Below, in pieces: positions 44,001-56,000 of a stretch of DNA of 64,000 nt. The position numbers were made by a program, and so were the translations under genes. The notes beneath the pieces are model-generated. The model was given only the letters and a program-made list of their open reading frames with translations. It ran no database searches and had not been told where the DNA came from. The DNA is taken from NCBI RefSeq assembly GCF_028640845.1, contig NC_080540.1, forward strand, positions 164,381,252-164,445,251, read 5' to 3'. The DNA comes from Ahaetulla prasina. Taxonomy: Eukaryota > Chordata > Lepidosauria > Squamata > Colubridae. Numbering within the stretch: the stretch's first letter is position 1; each line of letters opens with the position of its first letter.

Positions 44001-47000
44001 GGACCAAGGGCCTTGGGGTTTCTCCCACTCCAAAACTGGGGCCGTGGGTGGTAGTGGTCTGGATTCCTGACATACCTGGCATCGCCAACCCTGTCACTGA
44101 TTTCCCTGTCCATTAGGGGCCACCAGACATAGCTCCTAGCCAAACCCTTCATCCTCACAATTCCTGGGTGACCCTCATGCAGGAGTTCCAGAACTTTTTT
44201 TCTCAGCTTCTCTGGAACTACCACCCTATCCCCCCAGAGCAGGCCCCCCCCTTGCACTCACAATTCCCCTTTTTTCCTTACAAATTCCTTAAACGTCACC
44301 GCGCAGGGCCATCCCTTTGAACCCAACTGATTACAGTCCTTAAAACAACGTCCCGGTAGGAGGCCCGAGCCACTTCCTGCGATGTGACTGGGCACGAGTC
44401 CAAAGAGTCAATTAGTAGAACGGGTGTGCCCGGGGTGGGGTCCTCGATTTCCCCTGGCAATGGGCATCTGCTCAATGCGTCCGCATGCCCCAGCTCCTTT
44501 CCAGGCCGATGCTGCAGCTTGTAGGAGTATGCGGTCAAAAAAATAGTCCATCTGGTCAGTCTAGGTGAGAGTGCTACTGGCGTTGGGCGGTCGCCAGCCA
44601 GTAACCCCAATAGCGGTCTGTGATCAGTGACAATTTCGAAATCTCGCCCAAAAACGTATTCGTGAAATTTTTTCACCCCTGACACTATTGCGAGAGCCTC
44701 CCTATCTAGCTGGCTGTAATTCCTCTCAGCCGGGGACATCGTTCGTGAATAGAACGCTATAGGGGCTTCAGTGCCGTTTGGGAGTCTGTGGCTAAGTACA
44801 GCTCCTACTCCATAGGGGACGATCACAAACCAATACTAACGGCAGTCTGTTGTTGTATTGTATTAACAGGCTATCGCTTGATAGCAAACTTTTTACTGCC
44901 TCAAATGCCCTATTCTCTGACTTCCCCCACGACCAAGCAGTGTTTTTTCCAAGCAATTTATGCAGCGGTTCAGCAACGGTTGCCTTGTCTTTTAAAAACA
45001 CGGCGTAAAAGTTTACCAGACCCAGGAAAGCCTGGAGTTCTGTCTTGTTTTTGGGTGCTGGGGCTCTCTTTATCGCCTTGACTTTGCTCTCAGTGGGTGA
45101 ATCCTTTTTGTCTATTCTATAGCCCAAAATTCAACAGATTCGACCCCTATCTGACACTTGCTTGCTTTGACTTTTAATCCTGCCGACCTAAAATGGCCAA
45201 AACTTTCCTTAATCGCTTCCCCAGTTCTCTTAAATCTTCCCTGATACCAACACATCATCGAATAGGGTACGACTCGGTAACCCTTGTAGGAGCCGCCCAT
45301 CAAATTTTGAATAGCCCGGGCCACACTCACCCGAACTGTAACCGGTGCACTTAAAGGCACCCCGGTGCGTTACAATGGTCTGGGCCTCAGCTGTGCTAGC
45401 ATCTACGGGTAGCTGTTGGTACGCTTGTGCCAAGTCTAATTTGGCGAAAACTTGTCCGTGCCCTAGTGAGTGCAATAAGTGTTGCACTACTGGAACTGGG
45501 TAGGCGCTCTTTTGCAATGCTTTGTTCAAGGTAGCCTTGTAATCAGCGCAAATCCTTATGGTCCCGCCTGGTTTTATACGGGTGTCGATTCGCGTCTCCC
45601 ATTTCGCATGGTCAACTGGCACTAGTATCCCCTGGCTGACTAATTTATCTAACTCTTTGTCGATTTTAGGTTTGAGTGCAAAAGGAACCCTCCTTGCCTT
45701 TAACCTAATGGGAGCTATTTGGGGGTCTAAATTGAAGGAGATAGGGGTCCCCTTGTACTTGCCTAAACGGTCCTCGAATACGCCTGCGAATTCCTCCATT
45801 AGGGCGTTTGCAGGTTGCATCCGCTCCGTGGACGCCAGTCACCCCATTCCCAACGCCTGAACCAGTCTAGCCCCAGCAAGCTTGGCAAGGTTCCTCGACT
45901 AACGTGATGGGCAGGGTCTTTCGTATGTCCCGTACTTGACCTCGACGGTCGTTGTCCCTCGAACAGGGATGCGGTTGCCCTGGTAATCCTGCACCCGGAG
46001 CCGTTGTTTCTGTAGCTTGCGCTTATGATGTGCGGCAAGGCTTTCACAAAAGTGTCCCAGGACATGATTGTGATAGCTGATCCTGTGTCTACTTCCAGTC
46101 GGCACGGTACGCCTTCAATTGTCGGGTTTGTGAAGATCTTTTCTTCGATGCGGGTAGCTGCGTGGTCTATGGTAACAGTCATTCGGTTTGACTTCGCTCT
46201 TTCTTTCCTGGCCAATCGCGGTCGCCTCGCCGATCTCGCGCTCTGATTGGCTGGTTTGAAATTTCGCGGAATGTGGGGTTTGCATCTCTGACTCAGAGCC
46301 GCTCTGATTGGCCGATTTGAATTTTCGCGGGAAGGTTGGGGTGCTCGGCAGACTTGAGCCAGGTGCCCTTCCTTTCACACCGCCGCAAATGGCGCCCTGA
46401 ACTTACATCTTTGGCGCTGATGTCGCCCGCAACTTCCGCATTCCTCCGGTCTTCCTTGTCGATTTTCCGGTGTAGTGGACTTCTTCCTCCTCTTCGCTGG
46501 TTGACTCACGATAGGTTTCTTCGTGGTGGACTGTGCTCGGCTTTGCGCCCGCCATCGGCGTGAGTCGCTTTTGTAAGGTGTCTGCTGCATGGTTGGACAT
46601 CTCATGGGCTCTGGCTTCGTCCAGAGCGTTTGCCAATGTCAGGTTGCTCTTGGCTAGCAACCGTCTCCTCAAACGGATGTCTCTGACCCCCCGTATAAGT
46701 TGTTCCAGCAGCTCTTCGTCCAGATCGCGGTACTGCAATGCTTGGAGGCTTGTCTCAGGGCTGCCATGTAGTCGCTGATAGACTCGCCTTCTTGTTGCCT
46801 GCGCCCCAAACTCGCATCACGAACGATTTGGACGGGGCTGGTGCGTAGTGATTCTTCAGGAGGGTCTGAAGGGTCTGCCACGACACGGAGTGTAGCGGTG
46901 TTGGCTCCGCTAGGGCTTCTGCGACGGCGATGACTGCTGACCCACAGTGGCTTATGAAGTAAGCCCGTTTGCGGTTGTCGGAGACTCCCTGTAGCTCGTT

Positions 47001-50000
47001 TGCCTCCAGGAAACTTTCGAAACGGGTCATATATATTCCCCATGTCTCCTGGGCAGGGTCAAACGGAGTGGGTGGCGTGTAGCCGGTCATCGCTGCATTC
47101 GCCATCACCTTGCTGGGTTTGATTCTCGTAGTGAGTTCAGCTCTGTTCTGGTGCTCTGCCTCAAGATCCCACCTTCGTCGCCAATGTTAAGTTTGGGTAT
47201 TGACGAGGCAGGAGACCAGGTTAGTGACAACAGCTCTTTAATATAGTGTGACCCAGCAAAACTCTGGAGAAAAACCTCTCCTTATATACACTTCAGCCTG
47301 AGGCTGCATCCAATCAGAAGCGAGATATTTCCCGCCTAAAACTCCCGCCAAAACTTACAGTAATACATTACACTTTCATAACAGGGGAACAGAAACTTGA
47401 TGAAAAGGTACGCTTGTCTATGACCATAATAAAGATTTGATTGACTGATGTCAATCCTGATGGCAGCTTTTTAGAGACATTCTCAAATAGCATACCATCC
47501 ATTGATATCCATTAGAAGGAACTAGAATTTCATACTATGACATTCATTATTTATGAATGAAGTGTTCTGAGCTAGGTTTCACAAAAGCACACGGCAGACT
47601 CCTTGTTCCAACAAAACCCCTTTTTATTACGCTAATGTGAATTCCTCTCATTCACATCCAGCAAAGTCCTGGCAAACAGTCTTTCAAGGTTAAATTTACA
47701 ACCATAGACCTTATCAGGCTTGGAGAGCTGCCAGGTTGATATCTTCCAAACTCAATACTGTACAAGAAAAGACTTGGCAAGGAGTCTCTGAAAGTAACAA
47801 ACAGATCGTCATACTACTGAAATGAACCAACTGTCTCATGCAAACTCCACACCCCTTTCGCTCCTCTTTATTCCCTATGGAAGGGACCATTCACTGTCCA
47901 CCTGTGCCTTTATTCCCAAATCGGCTCTTGATCCTTAACTGTTCCCTTCTCCTGGTAGCTCTGCGCATGCGCACATCGGGAACAGGCTCCAGCTGTTCTT
48001 TAGTTCCACTTATCTCCGATTCTGAAGGTAGCTGATAACTGTCAGATGGCCCTGGTTCCATCTCTGCCTCCGACGCACAGCACTCATCAGAGCCTTCCCC
48101 AGACTTCAGGACTCACGCATGTTCCTCCCCAACCTCCTCACTGTCCGAGCCTGTTGCCAGCTCAGCTGGCCGCTGGTGGGCCACAACATGAAGGCAAATA
48201 TAGTATCCTAGGATAATGTTGCAGGATTCAATCTGACTCAGTCACCAGGGGTAGGTGTTTTGTCTTCCAAGCATTCAGACTCGTGCTGGATCCTGTCCTC
48301 AAGGAACCTGTCTCTCTCCAGAATGTGTGTAGAGAGAGAAGTTCCCTGCGGATGGGCTCCGGCACACGTCTGAAAGCTTGAAATAATAGATCTCTGATGA
48401 TAGATTGGATCCTGCATTCATTATTCATTTTATTATGTCCCATTTATAGCCCTGATCTTATATTGTCTTGTGTTCAGGACCAGAAGGAGCACAATAGCTA
48501 GAAATTAGGCACCACAGTTTATAACCTGCCTGCTGAAAAAGCAGGACAGTGGAGGGATTAAAATTCAGCATCTTGAGAACGTAAACAAAACCTGCTGCTT
48601 TAAATGACCTAAAAAAGCCCACTTCCAATTAAAACATATTGCAACAAGAAGGGGTAATAAATGCAGCAGGGTTGTGATCATCTTCTTGGAAGAGGTGTAT
48701 ATGCAAGAAGATGGCATGTTTCCTTTAAGAACAAAACCTACTGTGAGAAAGGCAGATCCAAAAACAGTCTGTAGTTTTACACGTAGGAGACAAAGCCTAC
48801 ATGACTTTCTGAGCAGGGATGTTCTTAACTGACCAATAAACCAGCTTTAGAGCATTGTTTCTTAACCTTAGCAACTTTAACGCGTGGACTTCAACTCCCA
48901 GAATTCCATAGCCATCCATGGGAAAATCTGGGAGTTGAAGTCCCTACACGTTTTAAAGTCGTCAAGGTTGAGAAACAGTTTTAGAAGCTTCGCTTCTCAA
49001 GAAAAGAAGAGGAAGAACGTATGAATTTCAGCATTTACTGAAAGACAGATGAAAGGAAGGAAGTGTTGACAATGGCCACCAGATTGCTCCATCCCACAAG
49101 TCTGGCCGTCAGGAAACAGCTGACGAAGAGATGGCAAACAAACATGTATCACTCTGCTTAATGTGCAGCATTCAGTCTGGCACAGAATTGCACATTCCCC
49201 AATCAGATTTGATTCTTTTAAAATACATACATAAGTAATCCTGGCATGGGCCCAGCAGCCATCTCCTAAGAGGAAAGTGGGGGGGGGCAAGCCCTCAGAG
49301 ACTTAGAAGTTGGCACCTGCAGATGGGGAAAGTCCTCCCTATTTCCCAGTGCTCTTCTTCCCCCCCACCCCCGCCCCCATCTCCCCCACTGTCAAACTGA
49401 TAAGCAAAGGAGGCCTCTTCCTATCAGCTTTATTGCAGTGGTCTCCTGTTTTTCTGGGTAAAAAATAAAGAAAAACCCATGGATCCAACCGCAACTTTGC
49501 TTGCCTTTTAAACTCTGCAAGAGACCGATAAATTAACATCTTTTCAAAGAGGCTGACACCAGCTTGTCCATAAGACAGAAACAACTATACATTTGCCAAG
49601 TCCAGGTCCCTGCAGGGGAATGGTACCAACTCTTAGATTTTTCTTCTTCCTCTTTCTTGCCCTTCTTTGTACTAAGTCCTTGCTGAATTCAAAATTATGA
49701 CAAGAACAATTCCCACCCCCACCTCACTTCCATTATCTTCATCTCTGGTCAGCAGTAGTGTTGGAAGAAATGTCCACCTGGGTTCAGTTCCAAGTGGGGA
49801 AGAAAGACACCAGAAACATGGAGACTGCTTGGAAAGATGGTTTTTAATAGTGGACAGGACCATGTGGTTTGAGGTCCTGGGGAAAGAAAGGAAGAGATGC
49901 TGAGAGTGCCCCAGTTTTATGCCCACTCTGGGCTTTTGAATTTGACCTTCTTTTCTGATTGGTTGTCAGACTCCCATGGGGCCATGGTGGGGCAACTCTG

Positions 50001-53000
50001 TAGGCTCTCCTGAGCCCCAAGCTTGGTTGACTCTTGCTGGGTGAAGATGTAATGAAAGGGCTTTTGGGATTCCTATTATGGCTCTGCCTGAAGGAGGTAG
50101 ATCTTTATTATGTAGAACAGACTGGCCCAGGCCTTAATGGTCCATTGACAAAGGGTGGAGGGGGGGGCTGAGTTTCTGCCTCCCTTTTAGGGGAAATATT
50201 CTGTCCTTTAAATATTTCCCATACTATCTCATTTTCCTAGGAAAGGGGTGGGTGCTAACTTCCTACAGTAGCAATGGCAAAGGAAAGGGAACTCCTTGCC
50301 GAAAGACTTTGCTAATTCTCTGCCTATCATTCCTAATGAAAATATTATAATCATTGTTTTCTCGAATGTAAATGAATATTATTAGGAGAGGTTTTGGATG
50401 TCAGCTTTCTTTAGAACTTGCGAAGTTAGAAGACATACATTTGGGTATAAAGAGTGCTAACTAGCAGATTAGAAGAGTTGTTTTTCATTTATACTATACA
50501 TGTTTGCCTACAGGTCGAATAAAATATAAACTGTTAAACAATTGTGATTGATCCTTATTTGTGCTTGGTGTCATTTTTTTCTCTTTGTCCAAAGTTCTCT
50601 ACTTAATTAATTAATTGGTCTGTGTGTGATAGCTTAACTCTTCTTAGGACTTTTATCATTTAAGCAAAGATGTTTAAGAAACCAGGTTTTGCTCTTAGGT
50701 AATTTTCTGATTTGCTGCCTAGTATTATGATTTCCAAGATGCAGCATTTTGCTTCATTTTGCAAATTAACATTCACTCCCCATGGCTGACTCTGGAAATC
50801 CCATGCATTCAGTGAAATTTACTTAGTGTGCTTCAAAGAGAAAGAATAAAAAGGATACACAAAGCAGAAGAACATGGAAGACCTGCCTAAAAATATTCAA
50901 GCTGCAAGCCAGGGAATTCAACTATGTTCTATTTCCTATAGATCTGGACTAAAGGCAGAGCCCTTTCTGGCTTTTTTAAACATATGGCCTAACAGGTGAC
51001 AGCCTATTGTATTTCTCTTCTACTGGAAATTCTTTCTAAGAAGGGATCTGCCAGCCAGAATTCCCTTGATTCCATTTCATGTCAGTTTTAGAAGATGAAA
51101 TGAAGTTAAGTATAATCTTCTTTCTCCCATATAAGAGAGAATATTGAGTCCTCTTCTAAAAGTAGAAAAAGTGGTAGCTGCATGAAGGTCTAACAGAGAC
51201 CCACTATTTTTTAAGAGTGAGCAACAGGGGTAAAATTCACTTACCTTTGCTACCGGTTCGCAAATGTGAGCACGCGCATCTCCTCCACACATGCGCAGAG
51301 CCTTCTGCGCATGTGCAGAGGGTCAAAAAACAGGATGTGATGACCTCCAGGCGGGTGGGTGGAGCTTTCCGCTGCCAGTGCTACCAGATCGTGCGATCCA
51401 GATAGAACCGGCTGATGAGCAACACATGAGTGTGGAAATCTGAGGGATACATCTGGAAATAGCATTTTTTAGGAATCGTGTGGATCTGAACTGCTCAGCA
51501 CCAGAGGACCCTTCGAAGGTCATTTGAGTGTTGGGTGCAGTTGAATAGATTAAGCAGAGAAGCAGCAAAATTCTCGAAGGTTTTTGCTATTGATGTTTGT
51601 CTTAAATGCTATTCCCTTTCTGTGAGTTTCTAAGAACGCTAAAGCCCTGAGATTCCTTTCAATCCTAATTCAAAGACTCATTTCAAGTTAATTTGGCAGA
51701 GTCGATGACAAGAGTTGCAGTTATGTTTGCAGTGCTCTTTCAGAGGCAAAATGTGCTTAAAAACATGGAAAACCAAAACCAAAGAGGGAGATTTTGTAGC
51801 TGGAGGGGCGTGGGCAGATTTAAATGCCTGTGATAACTTGCAGTGGTTTTTTAAAGACTTTCTCAAGATTTCATTTCTTGAAAGGTTTAGAGAAAGCACC
51901 AAACTAAAATGAAAGAGGCTAAGTAGGATTCCCCGTGGCAAAATGCAGGGTTTCATCACTGAGTAGCAAAAATTAGAACATTTTATGTAAATTACTTTAT
52001 ACAAACCGCAGAATGTGTCCTGCCCTGGTAAAATATTATCTATTTCAATGCAGATAATTCCCAGCCCAGTTTGAAGTTTTCACTCACAGAACTAAAATTC
52101 TCTCTGTTTCCTTCCTCCAAAGAATAGAATAGAATAGAATAGAATAGAATAGAATAGAATAGAATAGAATAGAATAGAATAGAATAGAATAGAATAGAAT
52201 TTTATTGGCCAAGTGTGATTGGACACACAAGGAATTTGTCTTGGTGCATATGCTCTCAGTGTACATAAAAGAAAAGATACGTTCATCAAGGTACAACATT
52301 TATAACACAATTGATGGTCAACATATCAATATAAATCATAAGGATTGCCAGCAACAAGCTATAGTCATACAGTCATAAGTGGAAAGAGATTGGTGATGGG
52401 AAGTATGCAAATAATACAAAGTATGCAAATAATACAAGAGCAACCAATAGATTTAAACTTAATGTTAACCGCTTTAATCTAGATTGCAGAAAATATGACT
52501 TCTTTTAACAGAATCATCAGGGCTTGGAATACTTTACCTGACTCTGTGGTCTCTTCCCATAATCCTAAAAACTTTAACCAAAAACTTTCTACTATTGACC
52601 TCACCCCATTCCTAAGAGGACCATAAGGGGCGTGCATAAGAGCACAAATGTGCCTACTGTTCCTGTCCTATTGTTTTTCTTTTCTTCTTCCTATATATAT
52701 ATATATATATATGCTTATACCTTCTTACATTTCCTCATATATATGTTTATATACTATATAATCTTTTTGTATGATACTTATATATATTGTTGTGACAAAA
52801 TAAATAAATAAAATAAAATAAATAAATAAAATACTTCCATCATGGAATAAACGGATTCCAAATCAATGGCTTCAAGACTGGATAAAGAACAGGCTGAATA
52901 AGGAACAGACCAATTCTGAAACAATTAAAGCCTCCTGCTTTGAAATTGGGGCATTCTGGGAGTTTTGGTAGATCCAGTTGGAAACAACTCACTTTCTGTT

Positions 53001-56000
53001 CACATGTGCACCCAGGCACACACATGTATGAACATTTGCACACATATACATATACTAGTATACGGGTAGTCCTCAGCTTATGACCACAACTGGGTCCAAC
53101 ATTTCTGCCGCTAAGAGAAACATTAGATAAGTGAATTTTGCTCCATTTTTATGAACTTTCTTGCACTTTTGGTTAAATGAATCACTACAGATGTTAAGCT
53201 AGTAACATGGTTGTTAAGTGAATATGGCTTCCCCCATTGACTTTGCTTGTCAGAAGGTCGCAACAGGGGTTCACATGACCCCCCCAAGATACTGCAACCG
53301 TCATAAAAATGAGTCAGTTGCCAAGCATCTGAATTTTGATCATGTGACCATGGGAACGCTGCAACGGTTGTAAGTGTGAAAAACAGTCATAAAAAAGTTA
53401 CTTTTTTCAGTGCTGTTGTAATTTTGAACGGTCACTAAATGAACCGTTGTAAATAGACGGCTACCTATAGTCTGAAAGAAAGTGATTATGAATCCTGTTT
53501 CATTTTGCCCAAGGAATGCTTCAGGGACCTAGAAGAATTTTCCAGGAGATGGATTTATTTTGTCTCCTCAGGCATGTTATATAAAAAAATAATAAAGATT
53601 CTGTACGGTGAATATTGCATCCAGCATTTCCCTACCTCTTGAAGTGGATATAAAATGAGACTGTACACAAAGCTAAAGATATTTACTAAACATATCCAGA
53701 AAAAATGGTATCCAGAAGAAAAGGGAGGAAAAGAAGGTGAGGCTCCATCATAGTTCTTATCTCTTCAGAGTGTAAAGTCATTCAACTCACCTTCAATGAA
53801 TTCTTTTCCCCTTTCAAAAAGAGTTCCATACTCTCAAAGATGCTTTTTTCAAGAGGCAACTGGACTTTCTGGTTTTCCTTTGAAAACGTTTCGTTTCTCA
53901 TCCAAGAAGCTTCTTCAGCTCTGTTGCCTCTTGAAAAAGCACCTTTGGGACCATCATGACCTGGATGACCGAGAATCTCCATATAAACAGTTCCATAAAA
54001 CGCACCACAGTTTCAGGACTGAGGGCAAACTCGAAAAGTACAATTATTGCTTTACCACCAGGCTAATGGAGGTGAGTTTTCCCCCCTCCCAACTCAGGTC
54101 TGACAAATTGGAACACACTACCTGACTCTGGTCTCTTCTCAAAATCCCAAAAGTTTTAACCAAAAAGTGTCTATTATTGACCTCACCCCATTCCTAAGAG
54201 GACTATAAGGGGCGTGCATAAGAGCACAAAAGTGCCTACCGTTCCTGTCCCATTGTTTCCTTTCATTATATCAAATTAATATAGTTATTGAATACTTTTG
54301 CTCATATTTATGCTTATATGATATGTAGTTATTTTATGTTGTGTATATTGTTGTGACAAAAAAAATTGGATATAAAATGAGACTGTACACAAAGCTAAAG
54401 ATATTTACTAAACATATCCAGAAAAATGGTATCCAGAAGAGAAGGAAGGAAAAGAAGGTGAGGCTCCATCATAGTTCTTATCTCTTCAGAGTGTAAAGTC
54501 ATTCAACTCACCTTCAATGAATTCTTTTCCCCTTTCGAAAAGAGTTCCATACTCTCAAAGATGCTTTTTTCAAGAGGCAACTGGACTTTCTGGTTTTTCT
54601 TTGAAGACGTTTCGCTTCTCATCCAAGAAGCTTCTTCAGCTCTGTTGCCTCTTGAAAAAGCACCTTTGGGACCACCATGACCTGAATGACCGAGAATCTC
54701 CATATAAACAGTTCCATAAAACGCACCACAGTTTCAGGACTGAGGGCAAACTCGAAAAGTACAATTATTGCTTTACCACCAGGCTAATGGAGGTGAGTTT
54801 TCCCCCCCTCCCAACTCAGGTCTGACAAATTGGAACACACTACCTGACTCTGGTCTCTTCACAAAATCCCAAAAGTTTTAACCAAAAAGTGTCTATTATT
54901 GACCTCATCCCATTCCTAAGAGGACTATAAGGGGCGTGCATAAGAGCACAAAAGTGCCTACCGTTCCTGTCCCATTGTTTCCTTTCATTATATCAAATTA
55001 ATATAGTTATTGAATACTTTTGCTCATATTTATGCTTATATGATATGTAGTTATTTTATGTTGTGTATATTGTTGTGACAAAAAAAAAATCATTGCACCC
55101 AGCGCAGGAAAAACCTCGTGTTTGCAGTACCCTGACATTTGGCGGTAAAGAACTAATTTTCATTAACACTTTTTACAGTTAAAAGTTGATGCCTCTGACC
55201 AGCTTAACCTCCTGTTTTTCCCTGTTAAAAGCCCTCAAGGCAAGAGGAAGGGGCCCCACATTTCAGCCCTGCCCCACCGAGCACAAGGCTTCCTTACAGT
55301 GACACCTTTCGAAGTCCTCAGAAAGACCACTAACCACAAAAAGATGGTCTGGTGCTAGGAGATACCGTCACGAAAGATAGTAGCTAAACACACAATACAG
55401 ACAAGCAGTTGGGCAGGATGTGGTGAGTTCTTTTACTGCAACTGGAGTAGCACCTGAGGGGATTTTCCGGCCATCTCGGCGACTCTATTACCCAAAGTGG
55501 GTGGGGCTGCTTCTGCGGGAATCGGGGTTGCTTTTACTGTGGAAATGGTGGTGCATTTTTTTTTAGGAGATTATTTTGCCCAAAGAGAGACCACCCACCC
55601 ACCCACCCCTTCTCTTGCACAGAGAACTTGAACTAAACAGAGATGCCAGCTGTGGGTTCTTCAAGTTTTGTCTTGAGCAGGGGTGGGCTTCCAAAATTTT
55701 AGCAAGGGGTTCTCTGCCTGGTTGCTGGATGGCCACGGCCATGGTGGGTGTGGCCTAGTCGGCTTCGTGCATCACAACGGGGGTGTGTGTGTGGCCCTCC
55801 CCAGGCTCTGGAGGCTTTTCTTGAGACTCTGGGAGGGGGAAAATGGCCTCCCCAGGCTCTGGAGGCCCTTCCTAAATTTCCGGTAGGCCCATTTTTCACC
55901 TTCCCCGAGCCTCCACGCGCGCCCTGCACTTACCTGCATCCAAAATGGGCTGTGTGGGGGACTACTGGGAGGGGTGGGGCAGGGTGGGAGTGGCCATCTA

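Larger units (their letters stand above)
42796..47372 (-). mobile_element. Ty3/Gypsy-like LTR retrotransposon, full length, degenerate ORFs
   Basis: The 4,577-bp element has two 188-bp LTRs differing at two positions, and TGTAATG...CTTAACA ends on its own strand. A 5-bp target duplication CTTTC flanks it (42791-42795 and 47373-47377). A purine-rich tract (minus strand, 42984-42996) precedes the 3' LTR. Gag, protease, reverse transcriptase, RNase H and integrase segments follow in order on the minus strand, which puts RNase H before integrase as in Ty3/Gypsy. Many frame breaks interrupt them, so the copy is unlikely to be autonomous. Confidence 0.93.
42557..48300. repeat. Tandem duplication, unit 2, interrupted by a Gypsy-like element
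   Basis: This repeats 41391-42556, including the partial exon, then is split at 42795/47373 by a complete LTR retrotransposon. It resumes at the same point and ends near 48300 with CCTGTCCTC before unique sequence. Confidence 0.9.
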
